From NCBI GenBank assembly GCA_016711345.1, contig JADJTD010000001.1, forward strand, positions 3,038,001 to 3,102,000: DNA of 64,000 nucleotides. Reading direction: 5' to 3'. Within the stretch, counting starts at the first letter, position 1, and every line of letters starts with the position of its first letter. The stretch is from Chloracidobacterium sp. (GTDB lineage Bacteria; Acidobacteriota; Blastocatellia; Pyrinomonadales; Pyrinomonadaceae). The position numbers and the translations under genes were made by a program. Below the pieces are notes generated by a model. The model worked only from the letters and a program-made list of their open reading frames with translations, had not been told where the DNA came from and made no database searches. This document shows, piece after piece, positions 47,201-55,804 of this stretch.

Positions 47201-47874
47201 TTGATGCGGCACAGATCGCGACATTCGTCGCTACTGGTTCATCAGCAGGCTTAGCCGGACAATGGAGATTTTTTGTTTCGCCGGGGCCGACGTTTCCTGT
47301 CGGAACTTCGCCAACGAGCCGAACATACACGTCAGTAACGAGCAGTATTGCAGGCGAAGACTACAGCGGCCTTTTGATGGGTGACGTCTCCGGCAATTGG
47401 AATCCAACCGCGGCGAGAACCGCAGACAGGAGACAGGAGACAGGTGACTTGAGTCAGGAGACAGACGAGAGTTTAAAAGCAAACATCGCTGTCAGCCTGC
47501 CAGAGATTTCTACAAAGAATAAGGAAATTACCATTCCTGTCAGCGTACAGAGCATTGCGAACAAAGGCGTCATATCTTATGAATGTGACCTTCGATACGA
47601 TCCTTCGGTCATACAGCCGCTTGTTGATGTGATTGATCTAAAAGGAACAGCAAGTCGCGGCCTTTCGGTTGTGACAAATGCCGCTGAGCCGGGGCTTTTG
47701 AGGGTTGTTGTTTACGGGGCTTATCCGATAGACGAGAATGGCGTGCTTTTGAATCTGAGGTTTGCGGTGGTCGGTTCGACAGGTGCGGTCTCACCACTTT
47801 CATTCGAGCGGATAATGTTCAACGAAGGCGAGTCGCGAGTATTTATAACCAACGGACAGATCGAACGGTTCTAA
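44287..47874 (+). CDS. Giant exported delta-60 repeat protein with dockerin- and cohesin-like domains
   Basis: A 1195-aa secreted protein. Signal peptide residues 1-24. Residues about 28-770 are 14 delta-60 repeats (DUF5122) of roughly 50 residues with the core DGKILIGGDFT and a closing RNRIARLNPDGTLD; 14 suggests two seven-bladed propellers. Then a Fn3-like segment (to about 865), a carboxypeptidase-regulatory-like domain (about 867-920, SGTVTYGN), a dockerin-like pair of helices (about 920-985; GISSLDAARIAQHVSG and NNNAISSFDAAQIATFVA), and a cohesin-like domain (about 1079-1195; KGVISYECDLRYDPSVIQPL). A site AGGA 7 nt before ATG fixes the start. Probably surface-exposed; a binding or adhesion role is inferred. 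It is followed 9 bp later by a paralogue. Confidence 0.88.
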   Translation: MNKKFYAVTGVIFLMLNLALAARSQSALDGFDPNANGLVRAVAAQPDGKILIGGDFTSVSPNGGAAVVRNRLARLNHDGTLDASFDPNVSSSVYCVALQPDGKILLGGLFTSVAGTTRNRIARLEANGTLDTAYDPNANNAVLSIAVQTDGQILAGGDFTSIGGLTRNRIARLAAASGAADALFQADASSSVWSILVRTDGGILVGGAFTTIGGQARLYIARLNPDSTVDAAFNPAANDEVRAIAAQLDGRILAGGKFTSIGGQARGRMARLDPVSGLADSLNPAATSDVRTIAVQADGKILAGGFFTGVNSIGGQSRNYIARLDVATGLADSFDPKASSPVHALVIQAHGKVLVGGQFTTFAPNGGAAVTRNRIALVESDGTLDASFNPAAGDFFSSPVGTAIAIQADGKILLGGRFGTLEPNGGTPVTRNRFARVNPDGTLDIAFDPNIFDGTAEIVHAIAVQADGKIIIGGTFSTLAPNGGGTVTRGNLARLNANGTVDTAFDQNVSSGPSPIAVNAIAVQADGKILIGGNFTALTPSGGPTTTRNRIARLNPDGTLDITFNPNANGTVSAIAVQTDGKILLGGEFTTLEANGAPIAPRNRIARVNADGTLDGSFDPNANNAVSAIAVQADGNILLGGQFTTLAPNGGGTATRSHIARVNANGTLDTTFDPNVSGTIRAIAVQTDGKILLAGVFFTIAPNGGPIFNRNHFARVNVDGTLDIPFDANANNPPYAVAVQQDGKILVGGDFGAIGGQLRRQFARLTNEIAVQHLSVTQTNLTWTHSGAGAELSRVTFEQSVDGVNYTFLGTGTRTGTTSDFTLGGQNLPTGQNIYIRARGFYPTGNQNGSASITESVRNVFLTAAPLVSGTVTYGNAAAPPKYISNATVTGTGSPSVFTTTAAPGGTAGQYTLTGFGSGSYTVSLSKTTGQNGISSLDAARIAQHVSGSVLLTTDSQKVTADVSNNNAISSFDAAQIATFVATGSSAGLAGQWRFFVSPGPTFPVGTSPTSRTYTSVTSSIAGEDYSGLLMGDVSGNWNPTAARTADRRQETGDLSQETDESLKANIAVSLPEISTKNKEITIPVSVQSIANKGVISYECDLRYDPSVIQPLVDVIDLKGTASRGLSVVTNAAEPGLLRVVVYGAYPIDENGVLLNLRFAVVGSTGAVSPLSFERIMFNEGESRVFITNGQIERF

Positions 47875-47883
47875 AGGAAAACT

Positions 47884-50800
47884 ATGAACAAGAAATTTTA
47901 TGTCGTCACTGTAACTATATTTTTGATGTTTAACATTGCGTTGGCTGTTCGAGCGCAATCCGCGCTCGACGGTTTTGACCCGAACGCCAACGGTATAGTT
48001 CAGATCGTGGTGGTGCAGCCGGATGGCAAGATCCTTATTGGCGGCGATTTCACTATGGTAAAAGGTATATCACGGAACCGCATCGCAAGGCTGAATCCCG
48101 ACGGGACGGTGGACACGCTCTTCGACCCGAACGCTTCGGCGTTTGTGGGAGCCATTGCGCTGCAGGCGGACGGGAAGATCCTTGTCGGCGGCAGTTTTAA
48201 CGGAGTGAACAGCATCGGGGGACAGACGCGCAATCGCATTGCGCGTCTGGATGCTGTTACCGGACAGGCCGATCTGTTCAACCCGAACGCTGACGCTCAG
48301 GTCTACACGGCCGCAGTCCAGGCGGACGGCCAGATTTTGGTGGGCGGCGATTTCGGCAGTATTGGCGGGCAAACGCGCAGCCGCATAGCACGGCTCAACC
48401 CGGACGGGACGGCGGATTCGTTCAACCCGGCTGTAAGCGGTTTCGGGGTAGGTGTCATTGTCTTGCAGTCAGACGGTAAAATATTGGTAGGCGGCACTTT
48501 TAGCAGCATCGGCGGACAGGCGCGCAGTCACATGGCCCGCCTCGACCCAACGACGGGGCTCGCCGATTCATTCAATCCGAACGTAAGCCCCGGATCCTTT
48601 GGTGTCAGTGCAATTGCGGTGCAGGCGGATGGTAAGGTCTTAGCGGGCGGCGTTTTTACAAACATCGGCGGACAGCCGCGCAACCACATTGCGCGACTGG
48701 ATGCGGCCACGGGGCTGGCAGATTCGTTCAACCCGAACCCGAACAACATTGTCAGTACAATCGTCGTGCAGCCGGACGGCGAGGTCTTGGTGGGCGGTGA
48801 TTTCGGCAGCATCGGCGGACAGTTACGCGTCGGCATCTCCCGGCTTGATCCTTCTACCGGCCTTGCAGATTCGTTTAACCCGAACGGGGATGGTGGAATC
48901 CGTTCGATCGCGGTGCAGCCGGACGGCAAGATCTTGGCAGGCGGGGATTTTACTACGTTTGATCCGAACTTCGGCGGAGCGCCACTGACGCGAAACTATA
49001 TCGCCCGTCTGGAAATTGACGGACGGCTTGATCGAACCCTGAATCTGAGCGCCGTTGGCCAAATTATTTATGCCCTCGCAGTGCAGCCAGACGGCAAGAT
49101 TCTCATTGGCGGCACTTTTACCCAGGTTTTTGGCGTTATGCGCAATAACATTGCGCGATTAAACACCGATGGAACGCTAGACACCACCTTCAATCCGAAC
49201 GCTGCCGGACAGGTCTTTTCAATTGTGGTGCAGCCGGATGGCAAGATCTTGGTGGGTGGTACTTTCACTAGCATCGGTGGACAGACCCGCAACCGTATCG
49301 CCCGGCTCGATACTGCAACAGGGTTGGCAGATTCGTTTAACCCGAATGCGAACGACGCTGTCTTTTCAATCGCGGTGCAAACAGACGGTAAGGTCGTTTT
49401 GGGCGGTGTTTTTTACACCATCGGAGGAGTGACGCGCAACCGTATCGCCCGAGTCGATCCGGTGAGCGGACTGACAGATTCGTTTGATCCAAACGCAACC
49501 GACAGCATACCAATTCCTTTTGTCCAGCCAATCAAGATACAAGCAGATGGAAAGATTCTGGTGGGTGGATTTTTCAACACTATCGGCGGAGAGACTCGCA
49601 ACAACATTGCCCGGCTCGATGCAGTTACTGGAGCGGCTGATTCGTTTACCCCGAACGCGTTCCGTGTGAGTGAGCCTGAGGTTAATTCTATCGCCGTGCA
49701 GCAGGACGGTAAGATACTAGCGGGCGGATTTTTCACTGGCATCGGTGGACAGTCGCGCAATTACATCGCCCGGCTCGATGCCGTTACTGGAGCGGCTGAT
49801 TCGTGGAACCCATCTGCAAACTTTAGTGTTATGACAATTGCGATGCAGGCGGACGCCACTATATTAGCGGGCGGCCTTTTCTCCAGCATCGGCGGACAGA
49901 CGCGCAACGGCATAGCACGCCTCGACTCTATAACAGGGTTGGCTGATTCGTTCGACCCGAGCGCGAACGGTGGTGTCTATTCAGTGGCCGTGCAATCCGA
50001 CGGCAAGATTTTAACCGGTGGCAACTTCAGCAGCATTGGCGGACAGCCTCGAAACCTTTTTGCCCGGTTGAGCAACGCAGCTGCTGCGCTGCAAAACCTG
50101 GCCGTCACGCAAACAACCGTTACGTGGACACGCAGCGGATCGAGTCCGCAACTCGAGCGCGTCACTTTTGAGTCGTCAACCGACAACGTGAACTACACTC
50201 CGTTGGGCAATGGCACGGCCACGGGAGACACTTGGTCGCTGACAGGTTTGAACCTCTCGACAGGACAGAACATTTACATCCGCGCCCGCGGTTATTATCG
50301 CAGCGGAGCTTTTAATGGTTCGGAGAGCATTGCGGAATCGGTGCGGAATGCGTTCCTTGTTGCCGGGCCGACTGCGACGACGACAAATACACCTACCAAC
50401 ACTGCCACGGCTACGCAGACGAACACTCCGACACTTACGCCGACGAGTACATCCACAAACACTCCAACGCCGACGCCCACTGCAGGACCTTGCACTGTTG
50501 TGACAAATACGAATGACAGCGGCTCTGGAAGTTTGCGCGACGCGTTGAACTGTGCAAATACCACACCGGGAGGTGACACTATCACTTTTAACATTGTTGG
50601 GGCGGGTGTGCAGACGATCAGCCCGTTGTCGGCCCTTCCAGTAATTACCGAGGCAGTGACGATCGACGGAACGACACAGCCCGGCTTTTCGGGTACACCG
50701 CTTATAGAATTAAACGGCACATCCGCTGGCGGCAGTATTGATGGCCTGAGCATCACGGCAGGCGGCTCAACTATTCGAGCTTTGATCATCAATAACTTTG

Positions 50801-53700
50801 GCGGCGACGGCATACAGATCACGGCAGTCGCGGGCGGCAATACAATAACCGGCTGCTACATCGGCACAAATGCAGCGGGCACAGCCTCAGCGAGTAACGA
50901 CCAAAACGGCATTTTGATCAACGGTTCGCCTAACAACGTTATCGGCGGCACGACTGCTGATTTGCGAAATATCATTTCCGGTAATGGCGTCAACGGTTTC
51001 CACGACGGCGTCGAGATCACCGGCGAAGCAGCGGACGGCAATCAGATACTTGGTAATTATATCGGGCTGGGAAGCAACGGTACGACGGATGTCGGCAATG
51101 CGGGCAGCGGCGTGCGCATTCTAAGCGGTTCGGACAGCACGGTTATCGGCGGCACAACGACGACGGCTGGTGCGGCTCCCGGAAACGTCATTTCAGGCAA
51201 CGGTCAGCAAGGGATCTACATTTCCGGCGCGACGTCTACCGCAATGTCGGTGCGCGGCAATATCGTCGGCCTGCAGGCAAACGGAACGATCGCGACCGGC
51301 GCGGGCAACGCTATCAACGGCATTTGGATCGAAGACTCGCCCAATAACATCATTGGCAGCACCTTAGCATCCGGGCGCAATATCATCAGCAATAACGCCC
51401 AGGCCGGCGTTCAGATTAGCGTTGCGGCATCGACCGGTAATCTCGTTCAAGGCAACTATATAGGCACGAATTCGTCGGGTACCGCCGACCTTGGTAACAT
51501 CACCGCCGGCGTTCTGGTGAATGCCTCTGGCAACACCATTGGCGGCACGACCGCAACTCCCGGCACCGCTGCGGGTAACGTCATCTCCGGCAACAACGCG
51601 CAGGGCGTGAACATCGGTTCCGGATCGAATCAGGTTCAGGGCAACATCATCGGCTTGAACGCGAGCGGAACAACCGATCTCGGCAACTCGGGTGATGGAG
51701 TCATCGTCGCAGGCGCAAGCAACACTATCGGCGGAGCAACCGCCGAACTGCGAAACATCATTTCCGGCAATGACGCCAATGGCATCCAGATCAATGCCGG
51801 AGCGGCGGTCAGCAATTCGATCGCGAGCAACTACATCGGCACCGATATCACAGGGACACTCGATCTCGGCAACACGAGCAACGGTGTTCTGATCACCGTT
51901 GGAGCCAGTAGCAACAATATCGGGGGCCTTTCTGCTGCGGCCGGAACGGCGCCCGGCAATGTTATTTCAGGCAACAACGGGGACGGAGTCGAACTGCTCA
52001 ATGTGTCAACCACTGCAAATTTGATCCGAGGCAACATGATTGGAACCAGCTCAACCGGCGCTGGCCTCGGCAACGGCGGCCATGGTGTTTTCTTCAATGC
52101 CGGTATCTCCAACACGCTTGGCGGAACTGATGTAACAGGCGGAATCTGCAATAATTCGTGCAATATTATCGGTTCGAATGCTCTGGATGGCGTTTTTGCC
52201 TTAAGCGGCACAGGCAACGCGATCAAGAGTAATTTCATTCGCTCAAACGGCGGACTGGGAATAGACCTCGGAGTTGACGGCGTCACGGCGAACGACACCG
52301 ACGACCCAGACCCGGGTGCAAACAACCTTCAGAATTTCCCGGTCATTACTAGCGCCGTTTCCGGTGACACACCGATAATTACTGGAACTTTGAACACCAC
52401 TCCGAACAGCACAACAGGCTATCGCATCGATTTCTTCGAGAACACAGCATGCGACGGTTCTGGCAATGGCGAGGGCCAGATATGGCTCGGGTCTATCACC
52501 ACATCCAACACTGACTCCTTGGGCAACGTAACGCCATTTGGTTTTGCGCCAGCGGCCCTAAACGCCGGCAACAGCATTACCGCCACGGCCACCGATGGTT
52601 CGGCCTTTGGAAACACCAGTGAATTCTCCGCTTGTTTCACAGTAGTCACCGCCGCTACTCCGACAGCGACAGCGACGGCAACACCAACACCTGCGGAAAC
52701 GCCTTCGATCAGCGGAACGGTCACGTACGGCAATCCGGCGTCGCCGACTACGAAGTTCATCTCTAATGCGACGGTAGCGAGTACGGTTGGTTCACCCCTT
52801 GTTACGACGGTGACTGACGCGCCGGGCGGAACTGCGGGGCAATACACGCTTACAGGTTTTGGTACAGGAAACTATACGATTGGTGTAACTAAGACAACGG
52901 GGCAGAACGGCGTCTCGTCAGCCGATGCGGCGAGGATCGCTCAGCATGTTTCGGGTGTTTCGCTTATCACCAACGACCGGCAGAGGATCGCGGCGGACGT
53001 GACGAACAACGGAGCACTCTCTTCAACCGATGCGGCACAGATCGCAAGGTTTGTTTCAGGGCTTGGGCCGCCAATAGGTTTGGCAGGCCAGTGGAGATTC
53101 TTCGTTCCGAGCTTAACAGAGCCGACGTTCCCGATCGGAGCATCACCGACGACTCGAAGTTACGCCGACCCGATAGGTGTTCAGACGGGCCAGGACTACA
53201 TCGGCATTCTTGTCGGCGAGGTCACAGGTAACTGGAATCCGACGGCGGCGAGGCCTTTTAACGGTAGGCAGTTGGCAGAAGTAGAAGGCAGCGGGCCGGA
53301 AAGGGGTATTGCGGTTGAATTACCTTCGGTTGTTGGATCTGTTGATAAAGAGATCGTTGTTCCCGTGACAGTCGAAGGTATTGCTAACAAAGGCGTGATC
53401 TCTTATGAATTTGATCTCAGGTATGATCCTTCGGTGATACAGCCGGTTGGTGATGGGGTTGATGTGAATGGAACAGTCAGCCGCAGGCTTTCGGTCGTGA
53501 CAAATGCAACGGAACCGGGGCTTTTGAGGGTTGTTGTTTACGGAGCGTATCCGATAGAAGAAAACGGCCTTCTGCTGAATCTGAGATTTACTACAGTTGG
53601 CGCATCTGGTTCCGTGTCGCCGATATCGTTTGAGCGGATAGTGTTCAATGAGGGCGAGCCGCGAGTTGCAATCATTGAGGGAAAGATCGAACTGCTTTAA
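47884..53700 (+). CDS. Giant exported delta-60 repeat/beta-helix protein with dockerin- and cohesin-like domains
   Basis: A 1938-aa paralogue of the preceding protein with near-identical signal peptide (MNKKFYVVT...) and C-terminus. Residues about 28-740 hold 14 delta-60 repeats (many with SIGGQTRNRIARLD), about 741-830 a Fn3-like segment, 831-870 a Thr/Pro-rich linker (TPTPTPTAGP), about 870-1585 a right-handed parallel beta-helix with NVISGNN / IGGTT repeats starting after the GSGSLRDALNCAN motif, a second TP linker near 1590-1608, a regulatory-like domain (SGTVTYGN), dockerin-like helices (about 1676-1740) and a cohesin-like domain (about 1810-1938). AAAGGA 6 nt before the ATG is its ribosome site. 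The extra beta-helix, about 720 residues, is the main difference from the upstream copy. Surface or extracellular location is inferred. Confidence 0.88.
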   Translation: MNKKFYVVTVTIFLMFNIALAVRAQSALDGFDPNANGIVQIVVVQPDGKILIGGDFTMVKGISRNRIARLNPDGTVDTLFDPNASAFVGAIALQADGKILVGGSFNGVNSIGGQTRNRIARLDAVTGQADLFNPNADAQVYTAAVQADGQILVGGDFGSIGGQTRSRIARLNPDGTADSFNPAVSGFGVGVIVLQSDGKILVGGTFSSIGGQARSHMARLDPTTGLADSFNPNVSPGSFGVSAIAVQADGKVLAGGVFTNIGGQPRNHIARLDAATGLADSFNPNPNNIVSTIVVQPDGEVLVGGDFGSIGGQLRVGISRLDPSTGLADSFNPNGDGGIRSIAVQPDGKILAGGDFTTFDPNFGGAPLTRNYIARLEIDGRLDRTLNLSAVGQIIYALAVQPDGKILIGGTFTQVFGVMRNNIARLNTDGTLDTTFNPNAAGQVFSIVVQPDGKILVGGTFTSIGGQTRNRIARLDTATGLADSFNPNANDAVFSIAVQTDGKVVLGGVFYTIGGVTRNRIARVDPVSGLTDSFDPNATDSIPIPFVQPIKIQADGKILVGGFFNTIGGETRNNIARLDAVTGAADSFTPNAFRVSEPEVNSIAVQQDGKILAGGFFTGIGGQSRNYIARLDAVTGAADSWNPSANFSVMTIAMQADATILAGGLFSSIGGQTRNGIARLDSITGLADSFDPSANGGVYSVAVQSDGKILTGGNFSSIGGQPRNLFARLSNAAAALQNLAVTQTTVTWTRSGSSPQLERVTFESSTDNVNYTPLGNGTATGDTWSLTGLNLSTGQNIYIRARGYYRSGAFNGSESIAESVRNAFLVAGPTATTTNTPTNTATATQTNTPTLTPTSTSTNTPTPTPTAGPCTVVTNTNDSGSGSLRDALNCANTTPGGDTITFNIVGAGVQTISPLSALPVITEAVTIDGTTQPGFSGTPLIELNGTSAGGSIDGLSITAGGSTIRALIINNFGGDGIQITAVAGGNTITGCYIGTNAAGTASASNDQNGILINGSPNNVIGGTTADLRNIISGNGVNGFHDGVEITGEAADGNQILGNYIGLGSNGTTDVGNAGSGVRILSGSDSTVIGGTTTTAGAAPGNVISGNGQQGIYISGATSTAMSVRGNIVGLQANGTIATGAGNAINGIWIEDSPNNIIGSTLASGRNIISNNAQAGVQISVAASTGNLVQGNYIGTNSSGTADLGNITAGVLVNASGNTIGGTTATPGTAAGNVISGNNAQGVNIGSGSNQVQGNIIGLNASGTTDLGNSGDGVIVAGASNTIGGATAELRNIISGNDANGIQINAGAAVSNSIASNYIGTDITGTLDLGNTSNGVLITVGASSNNIGGLSAAAGTAPGNVISGNNGDGVELLNVSTTANLIRGNMIGTSSTGAGLGNGGHGVFFNAGISNTLGGTDVTGGICNNSCNIIGSNALDGVFALSGTGNAIKSNFIRSNGGLGIDLGVDGVTANDTDDPDPGANNLQNFPVITSAVSGDTPIITGTLNTTPNSTTGYRIDFFENTACDGSGNGEGQIWLGSITTSNTDSLGNVTPFGFAPAALNAGNSITATATDGSAFGNTSEFSACFTVVTAATPTATATATPTPAETPSISGTVTYGNPASPTTKFISNATVASTVGSPLVTTVTDAPGGTAGQYTLTGFGTGNYTIGVTKTTGQNGVSSADAARIAQHVSGVSLITNDRQRIAADVTNNGALSSTDAAQIARFVSGLGPPIGLAGQWRFFVPSLTEPTFPIGASPTTRSYADPIGVQTGQDYIGILVGEVTGNWNPTAARPFNGRQLAEVEGSGPERGIAVELPSVVGSVDKEIVVPVTVEGIANKGVISYEFDLRYDPSVIQPVGDGVDVNGTVSRRLSVVTNATEPGLLRVVVYGAYPIEENGLLLNLRFTTVGASGSVSPISFERIVFNEGEPRVAIIEGKIELL

Positions 53701-53816
53701 TAAATGCTGAGGCCGGCGGGTTAGTAAGGCTTCGGCAAAATAACCAGTCGCTATCGCTCCCGGTTCTGATACGAGTGCGGGTTTTTTTGAAGCTGGCTCG
53801 CCGTTTATGCAGCGGG

Positions 53817-54824
53817 TTAGGTCACTTTTACGGTCAAGCCTTGTGGATGGGCTTGCCATTCCAAAACCTTGGCGCCCGGTTGATTGCTCAGGGCTTTTTC
53901 CACATCACGGCGTCGGCCTTCTTCACAGTAGAATGCGATGCAGCCGCCGCCGCCGGCTCCGCAGACCTTGGGGGCAATGGCTCCGTTGGAGAGGGCGGTG
54001 TCAATTAAGTGATCCATTTGCGGCGTGGTGATGTTGGGTGAAAGTTTTTTACGTTGCGGATGAGCCTCGGCGAGGATCTGGCCGACATCGTTCCAGTCAT
54101 TCGCTATCAAAGCTTCACGCATTTTTAAAGACGTGTCGCGGATGCCTTCGAATAATTCAAAAAGCTCGCGGTCGCCGTCGATGTGGCGTTTTGTGATCTC
54201 CCAATTGTTGGTGCCGGAGTCGTGCGGTTCACCAGCGTAGCAGACGGCGATGCGGCTTTCCAGCGTCGCGATATCAATGTCTAACTTTTCGCGTTGGATA
54301 CCCGCCGCGCCGAAATGAATGCAAGCAACACCGCCGTATTGAGCTGAATAATAGTCCTGAAACCCGGTCGGCACTTCGATCACCTGACATTCGACATTTG
54401 CGGCGATATGAACAAAACGTTCGGGATTGTAACGATCGCCGACAAGTTTATTCAAGGCTCCGATGCAGGCGATATTAAGCGTTGACGAACCAGCGAGACC
54501 TGCTTTCGAAGGTCCTTCCAATGTAGTCGTCATCTTAAAGCCTTTTTCCGGTCGAAAGAAATATACGAGTTTTGAGAGAAGCTTCAAACGCAGTTCGTCT
54601 TTAAGTGAAGCTATTTTGCCGACAGTGGTTTCGAGACTCTCTTTTTGATCGGTCGATTCGAGAATGATGCGGTCATCGGCTAGGGTTTCGATGCGGCAAT
54701 GCGCAAGGAGGCTTACGGCAAAATTGACCGTCGCTGCACCCTCATGAAAAAGAAAAAGCGGCGGAATATCGATTGTGCCGCCGGCAAGGTCAACGCGTGT
54801 TGGGGCTGAGGATTCGATTATCAT
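53817..54824 (-). CDS. GHMP-family sugar kinase
   Basis: A 335-aa GHMP kinase. The N-terminal APTRVDLAGGTIDI, the ATP loop GPSKAGLAGSSTLNIAC (P-x-x-x-G-L-x-S-S) and the C-terminal KVCGAGGGGCIAFYC are all intact. The TRVDLAGGTID form and FQDYYSAQYGG place it near D-glycero-D-manno-heptose 7-phosphate kinases and L-fucose kinase-like enzymes rather than mevalonate or homoserine kinases. It would phosphorylate a sugar, possibly for nucleotide-sugar or lipopolysaccharide precursor synthesis. It lies 42 bp downstream of the DedA gene on the same strand. Confidence 0.88.
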   Translation of the reverse strand: MIIESSAPTRVDLAGGTIDIPPLFLFHEGAATVNFAVSLLAHCRIETLADDRIILESTDQKESLETTVGKIASLKDELRLKLLSKLVYFFRPEKGFKMTTTLEGPSKAGLAGSSTLNIACIGALNKLVGDRYNPERFVHIAANVECQVIEVPTGFQDYYSAQYGGVACIHFGAAGIQREKLDIDIATLESRIAVCYAGEPHDSGTNNWEITKRHIDGDRELFELFEGIRDTSLKMREALIANDWNDVGQILAEAHPQRKKLSPNITTPQMDHLIDTALSNGAIAPKVCGAGGGGCIAFYCEEGRRRDVEKALSNQPGAKVLEWQAHPQGLTVKVT

Positions 54825-54865
54825 ATGTGAACGGTTAGTAGTCAGTAGTGGGGGAAAAGCAAATA

Positions 54866-55624
54866 CTATTGCTTGTAGTTCTGACTTGTTGTTTCTTCTT
54901 CTTTTCTCTTTTTCTCTTCAACTTTTTCTTCACGATTTGGTTCACGCGTTAGGTGCAGGCGTTCGCCAAGGTCGTGGAGCTTTTCGGTTGCAACTTCTTC
55001 GACTGCTAGCAGTTTTTCTTCGATCCTCTGTATGGTCTCGGGGTTGGCGGCTTCAACGCGTTCGGACAGCCAGAATCTTTCGATCACATAAAAGACAATA
55101 ACGCCGACCAGGACGATGATGAACAGAGCGATGCCGATCTGTTTAAAATCACCGATTATCGATGTAACAAACCCGCTAAAAAAATAACCCGTGCCGGAAA
55201 GCAGAAGTACCCAAAAAAGACAGCTAATAAAACTAAGACTCAGGAATCGAAAAAAAGGCATTCGCCCAACACCGTAAAATACACACATCGCAACGCGAAT
55301 GCCGTAAATGTATTTTGAGATAATGATCGCTGAGTTTCCAAATTTTTCAATTAATTTTTCGATTCGCGGCTGCGCTACCTGGTAGAAGCGATAGTCTTTT
55401 GCCTTTTCGTGAAAGATGCGTCCTATTCCGTAACCGCAGCAATCGCCTACGACGCCGCCCAACGTACCCGCGATCAACACCAACAAAAATCCCCACTCGC
55501 CGAAAAGGCCTCCGTGCGCCATTGTTCCGGCGATCAAGAGAGTTATGTCACCTTCGACCGTGCAAAGTGCAAAGACGGCAACGATGCCAAATTCTGCGAC
55601 TAGTTCGTAAAACTGATGCTCCAT
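54866..55624 (-). CDS. DedA family inner-membrane protein
   Basis: A 252-aa DedA/SNARE-associated family protein. The characteristic acid motif VEGDITLLIAG (E and D in the first re-entrant loop), GGVVGDCCGYGIGR, KYIYGIRVAMCVFYGVGRM with the conserved G-x-R, and several transmembrane helices to about residue 185. A charged, Lys/Glu-rich cytoplasmic tail (REEKVEEKKRKEEETT) makes up the last 65 residues. DedA proteins act as lipid (undecaprenyl phosphate or phospholipid) flippases/translocases and maintain envelope potential. It is divergent from the ROK gene. Confidence 0.92.
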   Translation of the reverse strand: MEHQFYELVAEFGIVAVFALCTVEGDITLLIAGTMAHGGLFGEWGFLLVLIAGTLGGVVGDCCGYGIGRIFHEKAKDYRFYQVAQPRIEKLIEKFGNSAIIISKYIYGIRVAMCVFYGVGRMPFFRFLSLSFISCLFWVLLLSGTGYFFSGFVTSIIGDFKQIGIALFIIVLVGVIVFYVIERFWLSERVEAANPETIQRIEEKLLAVEEVATEKLHDLGERLHLTREPNREEKVEEKKRKEEETTSQNYKQ

Positions 55625-55723
55625 ATCGAGATGGCAATAAGCCGCATCGTATTAAAAAGAGTAACTTTACAGTTTCATACAGTCAAAGTTACCGGTTATG
55701 GCGTGTTGAAAAAAACGTAGTGG

Positions 55724-55752
55724 TTGACACTCCAAGTTACAGTGTCTAAAAT
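55724..55752 (+). promoter_or_regulatory. Strong sigma-70 promoter of the ROK gene
   Basis: TTGACA (55724-55729), exact 17-bp spacer, TAAAAT (55747-55752). The -35 box starts at a TTG that would be an alternative in-frame start codon, so the promoter shows that codon is not used. Confidence 0.75.
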
Positions 55753-55804
55753 CGCGAATAGCGTCGGCATTTTTTTCTGCACAAACAAATTAATGACAGG
55801 TTCG

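Noticed and set aside
53759..53788. Possible terminator after the second giant gene (CCCG/CGGG then seven T)
   Set aside because: The stem is only 4 bp with a 15-nt loop, too weak to call, although a T-run is present.
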